NCBI RefSeq assembly: GCF_000186705.1
Contig: NZ_AEUE01000002.1
Span: forward strand, 186,001-250,000
Reading direction: 5' to 3'
Length of the DNA: 64,000 nt
From: Citromicrobium sp. JLT1363
GTDB lineage: Bacteria > Pseudomonadota > Alphaproteobacteria > Sphingomonadales > Sphingomonadaceae
Positions 1 to 7,064 of the stretch are shown in pieces. Made by a program: the position numbers and the translations under genes. Below the pieces are notes generated by a model. The model did not search any database. It was not told the DNA's origin and saw only the letters and a list, made by a program, of their open reading frames with translations. Position 1 is the first letter of the stretch. Every line of letters starts with the position of its first letter.

Positions 1-2
1 CA

Positions 3-350
3 GGCGGCCTGTTCGCCCTGAGCGGTCTTGCCTCGTGCGATTCGATCGGCGAACCCGTCGGCACTGCGCCCCTTGTCTATCGGGAAACATCTCGCCTGAG
101 CTCGAGTAACATCATGCGTTGCTTCGAGCGGATCGGTGTCGAAACCTATTTCCCCGGTGTCGAGTCTTTCGCGATCGCCGCGGGCCGGGTCGGCGCTCCA
201 GGATCGGGTGGCTATCGCGCTGAAGATGGAACGAGCATCTCCGTTGTTCACGAATATCCGAACCCGACGATTGTCTCGATCCGCGCCCATGCGCCATTGA
301 ATGAACTTCAAAAAGGCATGGTCTCAAAGTGTACCCAGCAGCATTTATAG
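3..350 (+). CDS. hypothetical lipoprotein, 5' end outside the window
   Basis: The frame is open from the first complete codon and begins inside a signal peptide (GLFALSGLASC). A lipobox of the form L-A-S-C follows, so Cys12 of the visible part is the likely lipidated residue and the protein probably sits in the inner or outer membrane facing the periplasm. About 104 residues follow the Cys. I see no known catalytic motif; two further cysteines (in MRCF and SKCTQ) could form a disulfide. The stop codon overlaps the convergent terminase stop by 6 bp. I do not recognise the family. The real start lies upstream of the window. Confidence 0.6.
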   Translation, partial: GGLFALSGLASCDSIGEPVGTAPLVYRETSRLSSSNIMRCFERIGVETYFPGVESFAIAAGRVGAPGSGGYRAEDGTSISVVHEYPNPTIVSIRAHAPLNELQKGMVSKCTQQHL

Positions 351-1694
351 GGCTTTGATGCCGGGCCTTCCGGTCCGTCCCAGCATCAGCTCGGTCAGCG
401 CCCAGACCAGCGCGTCGGCGCGGTCGGGCGATCTTCCCGGGCCCTCATAGCCTCCGCCAATGGTAAGCCCGCACATCTGATCCTCCAGCTTCGCAAACAG
501 TCCGGCGTGGCGCACGCGGCCTGCTTCGTAGAGCGCGGCGACCGGTTCGGCGCGGGCGGTCTTGCCGCGGCTGGCGTGGACCAGCTTGACCGGCAGACCA
601 ACATCCGCTGCGCGCAGCACGCTTTCGACCATCGCGCCGCCCTGGTTGGCTTCGGCGATTACGCGGTCGGCGTCCCATTTCGCGGCGGCTCTTGCCACCG
701 CTCGCGCCCATTTCTCGGGCGAGGCGCGCGCCACGGTTTCGTCGGCGAGCACGGTTGCAACGCCTTCTTCGTCCACGCCGCATGCCACGATCCCGCAGGC
801 ATCGCCTTGCGCGCTGGCGGGAGGATCTACGCCGATCACGATGCGGGCGAAGTTCAAGGCCCCACCCCCCGACCCCCTCCCCTGAAGGAGAGGGGGAGTC
901 TGGCGGCACGTCTCCAGCAGCGCGCGGCTCCACAGTGCGCCTTCGATATCTCTCAGCAGTTCTCCGTCCAGCTCCTGCCGCCCCAGCGTGGTGCGGCCGA
1001 ACTGGCGGCGCATCCGGTTGAGGAAGCGGGTGGGGAGATTTCGCTCGTTGTCCCACGTGGTGCCGCGCGTCACCACGACGTCATCCTCGCCAAGCAGGCG
1101 CTGGACCAGCGGTACGGCGCGCGGCGTGGTGGTGGCGGCGACGCGGGGGGTCTCGCCCAGCCGCAGGCCCATCAGAAGGTTGTCCCATGCGGCAACCGCT
1201 CGCTCTCCCGAATTATCCCATTTGGCGATTTCGTCACACCAGGCGAACCCGTGCTGCGGCCCGCGCAGGCTCTCGGGCTCGGCGGCGGAGTAGCAGATGG
1301 CTTGCGCTCCGTTTGCCCAGGTCAGGCGGCGAAGGCTCGGCTCCCAAGCAGGCGCCGTCCCGGGGGGCGACACTGCCAGGATGCCACTTTCGCCCTCGAT
1401 CATCACGCTGCGCACTTCGGCCAGTGACGCGCCGACCAGTGCGATCCGCGCCTCCGGCTCGCTGCGCGCGGTCAGCCGCACCCATTCCGCGCCGGCCCGG
1501 GTCTTGCCGAAGCCCCGCCCGGCGCAGACCAGCCATGTGTGCCAGTCGCCCGCGGGTGGCAGCTGTTCGGGCCGCGCCCACAGCGGCCAGTAGAAGGCGA
1601 TGGCCCGCGCCTCCTCGTGCGTCAGCGATGCATACCAGTCGAACCGCGCTGCGGGTGCCAGGGAGAGGAGGGCGCCCAGCGTATCGGCCGTCAT
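345..1694 (-). CDS. phage/GTA-type terminase large subunit (DNA-packaging ATPase-nuclease)
   Basis: The 449-aa product matches the large terminase of gene-transfer-agent-like clusters (RcGTA g2 type). It drives DNA into a capsid and cuts it. A Walker A loop (AGRGFGKT, residues 58-65) and a Walker B with catalytic Glu (AWCDE, about 151-155) form the ATPase. A C-terminal RNase H-like nuclease begins near VIGVDPP (about 286), with further acids in DRADALVW. The ATG at 1694 overlaps the stop of the upstream small gene as ATGA; reading further upstream gives only low-complexity Arg-rich shadow sequence. A short palindrome is inserted in frame at about residues 264-280. The portal gene that normally follows is not there: the next gene is convergent. 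Confidence 0.85.
   Translation of the reverse strand: MTADTLGALLSLAPAARFDWYASLTHEEARAIAFYWPLWARPEQLPPAGDWHTWLVCAGRGFGKTRAGAEWVRLTARSEPEARIALVGASLAEVRSVMIEGESGILAVSPPGTAPAWEPSLRRLTWANGAQAICYSAAEPESLRGPQHGFAWCDEIAKWDNSGERAVAAWDNLLMGLRLGETPRVAATTTPRAVPLVQRLLGEDDVVVTRGTTWDNERNLPTRFLNRMRRQFGRTTLGRQELDGELLRDIEGALWSRALLETCRQTPPLLQGRGSGGGALNFARIVIGVDPPASAQGDACGIVACGVDEEGVATVLADETVARASPEKWARAVARAAAKWDADRVIAEANQGGAMVESVLRAADVGLPVKLVHASRGKTARAEPVAALYEAGRVRHAGLFAKLEDQMCGLTIGGGYEGPGRSPDRADALVWALTELMLGRTGRPGIKAL
871..900. repeat. short GC-rich palindrome inserted in frame in the terminase gene
   Basis: A near-perfect palindrome made of a C-run arm, a CTGAAGG centre and a G-run arm, with outer GAC/GTC pairs, lies inside the terminase coding sequence within a C-rich stretch (861-906). 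It keeps the frame and encodes a Pro/Gly/Arg-rich linker (about RQTPPLLQGRGSGGGA) between the ATPase and nuclease domains. Such palindromes resemble dispersed REP-type elements; no second copy was seen in this window. Confidence 0.5.
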
Positions 1695-2206
1695 CGGTGG
1701 CTCCCGGCGCCGTCCTTGTCGCCCTGCGCTGGCGCCTCGGTCCCGGTCAGGCGCGTGCGGATCGTTGCGAGCTTGCGCTCCAGAGCCGCAAAAACGGCGG
1801 CTTCGTCCTGCCCCTGGCGCTTCGCGCGTTCGGCGGCGATGGTCTCGCGATGGGCGGCCAGCAGACGGATGGCATTGGCCACATCCAGCTTGCGCTCCGG
1901 GTCCTGCCCGCGCAGGCAGGCGAGCACCTCCATCTCGAGATGCTCGTACCCCTCGTAAAGCGCGGCCCTCCACGCCGCCGCGAAATCCGCATGCTCGCGC
2001 CGGGCCTTGTAGGCGCGAGCGGAAGATACGCCGGCCTGCTTCGCCGACGCGGTGACGTTCGAGGTCGCGGCAAGCGCCTGAAGGAAGTATGTCCGCCAGT
2101 GCCTGTTGGCCGGGCCCTCACCCTCGGCGCTCTTCTGCGTATCGGTGACGCGCAGGTTCGTGCGTGCCCCCGCCTTTGCCGGGGAGGCGCGCCTGTTGCT
2201 GGTCAT
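1691..2206 (-). CDS. small terminase-like helix-turn-helix protein
   Basis: This 171-aa protein is translated just before the large terminase and shares an ATGA overlap with it. Residues about 40-75 read as a helix-turn-helix (ALAATSNVTASAKQAGVS, then RAYKARRE), followed by a charged helical region and an Ala/Lys/Arg-rich coiled-coil-like C-terminus. In gene-transfer-agent clusters the gene before the large terminase encodes the small terminase, which recognises DNA and recruits the motor; position and domain fit that role. Family assignment rests on context and the HTH only. The start ATG at 2206 is the first in frame. Confidence 0.55.
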   Translation of the reverse strand: MTSNRRASPAKAGARTNLRVTDTQKSAEGEGPANRHWRTYFLQALAATSNVTASAKQAGVSSARAYKARREHADFAAAWRAALYEGYEHLEMEVLACLRGQDPERKLDVANAIRLLAAHRETIAAERAKRQGQDEAAVFAALERKLATIRTRLTGTEAPAQGDKDGAGSHR

Positions 2207-2353
2207 GAATGGGAAGCCCCGAGGTGGCAGTGGCTGTGAGGGCGCGAGAGGCTGTGCCCGTTCGAGGCGTCCGCACCATCGCGATGTTCTTGTTGCCTAA
2301 CCGAAGAGCGTTGCGATGTCAATCACAAAATAACCAGATAGGTAAACTAAGCG

Positions 2354-2400
2354 ACCGCCGTTTCGCTTGCACGGCCCCCTGGGGTCGCCTAAGCGGCGGT
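2354..2400 (+). other. nested inverted repeat (possible structured leader)
   Basis: ACCGCC (2354-2359) pairs with GGCGGT (2395-2400), GCTT (2365-2368) with AAGC (2391-2394), and GGCCC (2373-2377) with GGGTC (2382-2386, one G-U). The result is a three-tier stem with a symmetric 4x4 internal loop. It ends 47 bases before the ATG of the YqaA-like gene. The rest of the 241-bp gap between the terminase pair and that gene shows no reading frame I believe. Confidence 0.3.
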
Positions 2401-2447
2401 AAAGCGGGGACTGGCCACGATATCGGGCCGAGGGACAGGAAGTGGCC

Positions 2448-3089
2448 ATGCTGCGCGGACTATACGAATGGACGATGGAGAAGGCGGCGCATCCGCATGC
2501 GCAGGGCTGGCTCGCGCTGTTCGCCTTCGTCGAATCGAGCTTCTTCCCGATCCCGCCGCATCCGCTGCTTGGCCTGATGTGCCTCGCCGAACCGAAGAAG
2601 GCGATCCGCTATGCCCTGATCTGCACCGTCGCTTCGGTGATTGGCGGCCTGTTCGGATACGCGATCGGTGCGCTGCTTTATGAAAGCATCGGTCTGTGGC
2701 TGCTGGGCGTGCTGGGATATACGGAGGCGTTCCCGTGGGCCGCCTGCACGGTGAATGCGAACGGGGGCTGGGCGGTTTTTGCCACCGCCAGCACGCCCAT
2801 TCCCTACAAGCTGATGACGATCACCGCGGGCTTCGTCAGCATGAACCTCGCCACCTTCATCATCGCCAGCATCGCCGGGCGCGGGCTGATCTTCCTGACG
2901 GTGGGCGTGCTGTTCCGCCTGTTCGGGGCGCCGATCAAGAAGTTCATCGACAAGTATCTGGTGCCGCTGACCACGCTGTTCGTGGTGCTGGTGGTGGGTG
3001 GCTTCCTCGTCATCACGCAGCTGGGGCACGACGATGACGCAGAGACCGCGAATGATCCCTGCGCCAGTGCCACGCTGGAAGACTTCTAG
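2448..3089 (+). CDS. YqaA-family (DedA-like/VTT domain) inner-membrane protein
   Basis: The roughly 213-aa membrane protein has the hallmarks of the YqaA/VTT group: an N-terminal re-entrant segment with FVESSFFPIPPHP, several hydrophobic segments spread from about residue 50 to 195, and a conserved mid-region (ASTPIPYKLMTITAG). Members are linked to membrane homeostasis and lipid scrambling; substrate is unknown. The ATG at 2448 sits downstream of AGGGACAGGAA; a GTG two codons earlier (2442) is the alternative start. The hydrophilic tail ends in an acidic stretch. It stands alone between the terminase genes and convergent osmC. Confidence 0.85.
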   Translation: MLRGLYEWTMEKAAHPHAQGWLALFAFVESSFFPIPPHPLLGLMCLAEPKKAIRYALICTVASVIGGLFGYAIGALLYESIGLWLLGVLGYTEAFPWAACTVNANGGWAVFATASTPIPYKLMTITAGFVSMNLATFIIASIAGRGLIFLTVGVLFRLFGAPIKKFIDKYLVPLTTLFVVLVVGGFLVITQLGHDDDAETANDPCASATLEDF

Positions 3090-3110
3090 GCGGAAAGCCG
3101 CCACACGCCG

Positions 3111-3542
3111 TTAGCCGGTAAATTCGGTCTCCAGCGTGATCTGGGTATCGAGCAGCTTGGAGAGCGGGCAGTTGTCCTTGGCGGTCTTCGCGCATTCCTC
3201 GAACGTCGCCTTGTCCAGCCCGTCGCCGCCGCCCTTCACGGAAAGGGCGGACTTGCTGACCCTGAATCCGTCGCCGTCCTTTTCCAGCGTAACCTTGCAG
3301 GTCGTCTCGATCGTGCCGTCCGAATGCCCCTTGTCCGCGAGCTGAAAGGCGAGCGCCATGGTGAAGCAGCTGGCATGTGCTGCGGCGATAAGCTCTTCCG
3401 GGTTGGTGCCCGGCGCATCCTCGAAACGGGTGTTGAAGCCATAGGGCTGGTTGTCGAGCGCGCCGGACTCGGTCGAGACATGGCCCTTGCCGTCCTTGCC
3501 GAAGCCTTCGTATTTCGCACTGCCGCCGCTGATATTTGCCAT
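3111..3542 (-). CDS. OsmC-family peroxiredoxin
   Basis: The 143-aa product has the two catalytic cysteines of OsmC proteins: Cys59 in HASCFTMAL and Cys125 in DNCPLSKLL. These reduce organic hydroperoxides using a thiol donor in the cytoplasm. Length and the N-terminal region with GFNTRFEDAPGTNPEEL fit the family. The ATG at 3542 is chosen because the protein begins at the expected point and AAGGAGAT lies upstream; the frame continues upstream only as antisense of the next gene. It lies beside a persulfide-handling cluster, so protection against sulfur-derived oxidants is possible. Confidence 0.9.
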   Translation of the reverse strand: MANISGGSAKYEGFGKDGKGHVSTESGALDNQPYGFNTRFEDAPGTNPEELIAAAHASCFTMALAFQLADKGHSDGTIETTCKVTLEKDGDGFRVSKSALSVKGGGDGLDKATFEECAKTAKDNCPLSKLLDTQITLETEFTG

Positions 3543-3616
3543 TTCGGTAATCTCCTTGTGTCTCTGACAGACGAGAGGAGCGGCAAGCGGTTCCGGCGGT
3601 TCTGTGACCGAAACGG

Positions 3617-4411
3617 TCAGACGCCCTGCCAGCCCAGCGATCCGGCAATCACCCACAGGCCCACACCTGCGACGAGGATCGCGAAGCCTACTTCCAGCAC
3701 CCGCTTGTGCCCGGCGAGAAGGGTGCCTGCCGCGCGGCCCAGCACGCTGCCGGCGACGCCGCCTGCCACCAGCCAGCCGACCACAACCCAGTCGACGAGC
3801 CCGGACAGGGCATAGGATCCGGCGGTCGTCAGCCCGAAGGCGCTTACCGCGACGAGCGAACTGCCGATCGCCAGCGAAAGGGGCATGGCGGTTGCGAACA
3901 CCAGGCCGGGCACGATCAGGAAGCCGCCGCCAATGCCGAAAAACCCGGCCAGCAGCCCGGTGCCGAGGCCCGTGGGCAGGATCCGGGCGAGCATCGGCCG
4001 CGCATTGTCGCGCGTCATCCGGACTGCGGGATTCTCGGCAGAACGCCGCTTCCTGAGCATCAGGAGAGCGACAACGACCATCAGCGCGCCGAACAGGCCG
4101 AGCAGCCGCTGACCGTCGAAAGCCTTGCCCGCTTCCGCACCCAGTGCCGCGCCTGCCGATCCGGCGAGCGCGAAGCTGAGCGCGCATTGCCAGCGGACAT
4201 TGCCCGCGCGCGCATGGCCGACCAGGCCGACCAGCGCATTGAGGGCCACGGCCACCGCAGCGGTGCCGATCGCCATGTGGGGCGATTTCATCCCCACGGC
4301 ATAGACCAGCAGCGGGACGGCCAGAATCGAGCCGCCGCCGCCGACCAGCCCCAGCACGAAGCCGATCACACCGCCGGAAAGCAGGGTGAGGATGATGGTG
4401 GCCATGTCCAT
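3617..4411 (-). CDS. TauE/SafE-family sulfite/sulfur-anion permease
   Basis: The 264-aa protein has about eight hydrophobic segments and the two internal repeats typical of TauE/SafE exporters, each with a Gly-rich loop (GLVGGGGSILAVPLL near the N-terminus, GFFGIGGGFLIVPGL near the middle). The family moves sulfite, sulfonates or thiosulfate across the inner membrane. It is the third gene of a BigR-rhodanese-TauE string read leftwards, 18 bp after the rhodanese gene, so export of sulfite or thiosulfate formed during sulfide detoxification is the likely job. An ATG two codons in is an alternative start. Confidence 0.85.
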   Translation of the reverse strand: MDMATIILTLLSGGVIGFVLGLVGGGGSILAVPLLVYAVGMKSPHMAIGTAAVAVALNALVGLVGHARAGNVRWQCALSFALAGSAGAALGAEAGKAFDGQRLLGLFGALMVVVALLMLRKRRSAENPAVRMTRDNARPMLARILPTGLGTGLLAGFFGIGGGFLIVPGLVFATAMPLSLAIGSSLVAVSAFGLTTAGSYALSGLVDWVVVGWLVAGGVAGSVLGRAAGTLLAGHKRVLEVGFAILVAGVGLWVIAGSLGWQGV

Positions 4412-4429
4412 TTCAAAAGTCGCCTCGCG

Positions 4430-4960
4430 TCAGGCGGCGCTCGCGCGCCGGTTCCACGGCATCACCGACAGCAGCCGGGCCATTCCGCACCAGCCGGTCG
4501 TGCCTGCGAAGACCAGCCCCGCGCCGACAAAGCCGGACAGCGCGAACCAGCCGGGGGCGAGCGCGAGACCCAGGATGACGCCGAGCAAAACCAGCGAACC
4601 CGCGGCGATCTGCACCTGCCGCATCAGTTCGAGCGGCTGGCTGCGATCTTCCTCCACCGGCAGGCCGGCCTTGCGCCATGCTTCCAGTCCGCCTTCGAGC
4701 AGGAAGGCCTCGCCCGGGTGGCAGCCCGCAAGCTGCCCCGCATTGCTGCCGGTGCGCATGCCGGATCGGCACATGAACACGATCGGGCCATCGCAATCGA
4801 TCCGGTCGATCCGGTCGAGCGGGCGATTTTCCGCGTCCTTTGCGCGGGCGCGGGCAAACTCGTCCGGCCCGCGAATATCGACCAGACGCGCGCCCTCGTC
4901 GATCAGGCGGCGGGCTTCATCGGGGGAGATGGTTTTGGGGGTGTTGGGGGTAGCGGTCAT
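4430..4960 (-). CDS. membrane-anchored rhodanese (YgaP-like, rhodanese plus DUF2892)
   Basis: The 176-aa protein has a rhodanese domain (about 10-105) with the active-site loop CRSGMR, catalytic Cys64, followed by two hydrophobic segments (about 125-165) of the DUF2892 type. This is the architecture of E. coli YgaP, a membrane sulfurtransferase encoded beside the BigR-like repressor YgaV. It would pass sulfane sulfur to acceptors at the inner-membrane surface. The ATG at 4960 lies 5 nt after the repressor stop, so the two are co-transcribed. The frame is open further upstream but only as a shadow of the repressor gene. Confidence 0.88.
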   Translation of the reverse strand: MTATPNTPKTISPDEARRLIDEGARLVDIRGPDEFARARAKDAENRPLDRIDRIDCDGPIVFMCRSGMRTGSNAGQLAGCHPGEAFLLEGGLEAWRKAGLPVEEDRSQPLELMRQVQIAAGSLVLLGVILGLALAPGWFALSGFVGAGLVFAGTTGWCGMARLLSVMPWNRRASAA

Positions 4961-4965
4961 GGGGG

Positions 4966-5292
4966 TCACTCCTGACAATAGAGATCGTGAAGGGTCGCCA
5001 GCAGGGTGCGGCAGCGCGGGTCGGCGATGCGGTACCAGGCGGTCTGCGCCTCGCGCCGGAAGTCGACCAGGCCTTCCGCCCGCATCTTCGCAAGGTGCTG
5101 CGAAAGCGCGGACTGCGACAGGCCGACCTCTTCGGCGAGCGCGTTCACCCGCAACTCGCCATGTTCGGCCAGCTTGCACATCACCATCAGGCGACGCGTG
5201 TTGCCGAGCGCCTTGAGCAGCTCGGCGACGGAAGATGCATTGGCCTCGAACGTGGCGAGGTCTGCGGGGGCGAGGAGAGTGTCGTTTTCCAT
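4966..5292 (-). CDS. ArsR-family persulfide-responsive repressor (BigR/SqrR/YgaV type)
   Basis: The 108-aa winged-helix protein carries the recognition helix SQSALSQHLAKMR and two cysteines in the places used by BigR/SqrR sensors: Cys39 (RRLMVMCKL) and Cys106 (HDLYCQE). Cys94 is extra. In that subfamily a tetrasulfide link between the two cysteines releases DNA when persulfides accumulate. The ATG at 5292 is preferred; a GTG at 5298 is possible. It begins the leftward rhodanese-TauE operon and faces the persulfide dioxygenase gene, with inverted repeats at its own start codon, so it probably represses both units. Confidence 0.88.
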   Translation of the reverse strand: MENDTLLAPADLATFEANASSVAELLKALGNTRRLMVMCKLAEHGELRVNALAEEVGLSQSALSQHLAKMRAEGLVDFRREAQTAWYRIADPRCRTLLATLHDLYCQE

Positions 5293-5320
5293 TAGCACTT
5301 GCTAAATAAGCAATCGCTAA
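5292..5320. promoter_or_regulatory. tandem dyads, likely operator of the BigR-type repressor
   Basis: A perfect inverted repeat TTAGC-ACTT-GCTAA (5292-5305) is followed at once by a near copy TAAGC-AATC-GCTAA (5307-5320). Their centres are 15 bp apart in the AT-rich gap between the divergent repressor and persulfide dioxygenase genes. The first dyad touches the repressor start codon. This is the obvious place for two repressor dimers to shut both promoters. Confidence 0.6.
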
Positions 5321-5361
5321 TATATGTCAAGCGTCAACGACGAAAACGAAGGAGACGCATC

Positions 5362-6246
5362 ATGACCAACCCCCGCATTCGTGCCTTTTTCGACGAGCCG
5401 ACCAACACGGTCAGCTATCTGGTCTGGGACCCGGAGACCTCCCATGGGGCGGTGATCGACCCCGTGCTCGACTTCGATCTCGCCTCGGGCGAGGCGGATG
5501 TGCGCTCTGCCGAAGCGATTCTCGCTGCGGCCGAGGAGGAAGGTGTGACGGTCGAGCGCGTGCTCGAAACCCACGCCCACGCCGACCATCTGAGCGCAGC
5601 GCCCTTTATCAAGGCGATGACCGGCGCCAAGATCGGCATCGGCGCCCATATCCGCGACGTGCAGAAGATCTTCCGCCCGGTCTTCGGACTGGACGATCTG
5701 AAGACCGACGGGTCGGATTTCGATGACCTCTTCGAGGATGGAGAGACCTTCACGATCGGGTCTCTGAACGTGGAAGTGCTCCACGTGCCCGGCCACACCC
5801 CCGCGGACGTCGCCTACAAGATCGAGGACGCGGTGTTCGTGGGCGATACGCTGTTCATGCCCGATTTCGGCACCGCGCGGGCGGACTTCCCCGGCGGCGA
5901 TGCGCACCAGCTCTACCGCTCGATCCGGCGCATCCTTGCGCTGCCCGAGGAAACGCGGCTGTTCATGTGCCACGACTACAAGGCGCCGGGCCGCGAGGAT
6001 TATGCCTGGGAAACGACCGTGGGCGAACAGAAGCGCAGCAGCGTGCACGTGCACGACGGTGTGAGCGAAGACGAGTTCGTGGCCATGCGCGAGGAGCGCG
6101 ACAGCGATCTTGCGGTACCGCGGCTGCTGCTCCCCTCCGTCCAGGTCAACATCCGTGCCGGGCGCTTTCCCGAAGCGCAGGACAATGGCGTTGCCTATCT
6201 GCGCATCCCGGTGAAGCCCGTGCGGCGAACGCCTGCAAACGCCTAG
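5362..6246 (+). CDS. blh: metallo-beta-lactamase-fold persulfide dioxygenase (Blh/ETHE1-like)
   Basis: The 294-aa protein has the metal-binding motif HAHADH (71-76), a downstream VPGHTPAD histidine, and GDTLFMPDFGTARADFPGG, typical of the Blh/ETHE1 branch of the metallo-beta-lactamase superfamily. These iron enzymes oxidise glutathione persulfide to sulfite in the cytoplasm. ATG at 5362 follows GGAG at 5351; the frame is open 21 codons further upstream but through the operator. Divergent from the BigR-type repressor, it completes a sulfide detoxification set with rhodanese and TauE/SafE permease. Its stop overlaps the convergent protease stop by 4 bp. Confidence 0.9.
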   Translation: MTNPRIRAFFDEPTNTVSYLVWDPETSHGAVIDPVLDFDLASGEADVRSAEAILAAAEEEGVTVERVLETHAHADHLSAAPFIKAMTGAKIGIGAHIRDVQKIFRPVFGLDDLKTDGSDFDDLFEDGETFTIGSLNVEVLHVPGHTPADVAYKIEDAVFVGDTLFMPDFGTARADFPGGDAHQLYRSIRRILALPEETRLFMCHDYKAPGREDYAWETTVGEQKRSSVHVHDGVSEDEFVAMREERDSDLAVPRLLLPSVQVNIRAGRFPEAQDNGVAYLRIPVKPVRRTPANA

Positions 6247-7064
6247 GAAGGCGCCGCGCCTGCACCCGTCGTCTCGGCAATCCAGTCACGGAAGGCGGAG
6301 ACGCGGGTGTGGTAGGTCGTCAGGCCGTATGCCCCGGCCCGATAGTCTTCCGGCGCGCCGTCCCAGTAGGTCCATGAGGCGAGGGCGACCAGTTCCAGCC
6401 GGCCGTCCTTCACCATCATCAGCGGCCCGCCGCTGTCGCCGCGCCCGATCGAGCCCTCGTCGGGCAGCGCGGCGTCTCCGCGTTCGAAGGTGATCCCGAT
6501 CCATTCGGGCAGGACCTGCGAAATCTCGTTGCGCGCGCGGCGCAGCGATCCGCGTTGCGGGTGGATTCCCAGTGCGCCGCTCAGCCCGGTTCCACCCTGG
6601 CCCTTACCGAACAGGGTCACCACATCGCCCGGCGCAACTCTGCCTTCGTGGAACGCGACCGGCGCGACATCGGTCAGCGGGTTGCGCAGGCGGACCAGCG
6701 CGATGTCACGCATCACGAAGCTTGCATCCATGATGGGCTTGATCGAACCGTCCGGACCCGGCCCCGTGGGTGGCGCATAGTCGGGGTGCAGGATCACCTC
6801 CGCCACCGCCCGGTCCCGCCCACCGATCGAAACGCTTTCAGGGCGATCGCCCGCCACGGTATGTGCGACGGTCAGCACCCAGCCGGGCGCGATCAGGACA
6901 CCGTGCCCGCTGCCGGGCCAGTCGGCCAGCGCGGGAATCTCGCTCGCCTGCGCGCGATAGAGCGATGGCGGCGCGTCGTGCCGGACGACGATGCCTGAGG
7001 CGGGCCCGCAGGCAAGCGCGCTGGCGGCGAAGGCAGCAAGCGCGAGGCGCGCTTTCCGCCGCAT
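6243..7064 (-). CDS. secreted trypsin-like serine protease (S1 family)
   Basis: The 273-aa precursor starts with a signal peptide (about residues 1-24) and has the full chymotrypsin-fold triad: His68 in TVAHT, Asp120 in DIALVRL, Ser211 in GDSGGP. It should be exported to the periplasm or outside. Its ATG overlaps the stop of the serine palmitoyltransferase gene by one base (TGATG), so it is translated from the same message as a sphingolipid enzyme. That pairing is unusual and I know no functional link. The C-terminal WTYWDG...YGLTTYHTRV region is ordinary for bacterial S1 proteases. Confidence 0.88.
   Translation of the reverse strand: MRRKARLALAAFAASALACGPASGIVVRHDAPPSLYRAQASEIPALADWPGSGHGVLIAPGWVLTVAHTVAGDRPESVSIGGRDRAVAEVILHPDYAPPTGPGPDGSIKPIMDASFVMRDIALVRLRNPLTDVAPVAFHEGRVAPGDVVTLFGKGQGGTGLSGALGIHPQRGSLRRARNEISQVLPEWIGITFERGDAALPDEGSIGRGDSGGPLMMVKDGRLELVALASWTYWDGAPEDYRAGAYGLTTYHTRVSAFRDWIAETTGAGAAPS

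Noticed and set aside
3089-3102. GGCGG-AAAG-CCGCC hairpin between yqaA-like and osmC genes
   Set aside because: Only a 5-bp stem with no T-run on either strand; too weak to call a terminator.
3543-4187. Apparent N-terminal fusion of an Arg-rich region to OsmC
   Set aside because: The upstream part is another-frame reading of the TauE/SafE gene; OsmC starts at 3542 with its own ribosome site.
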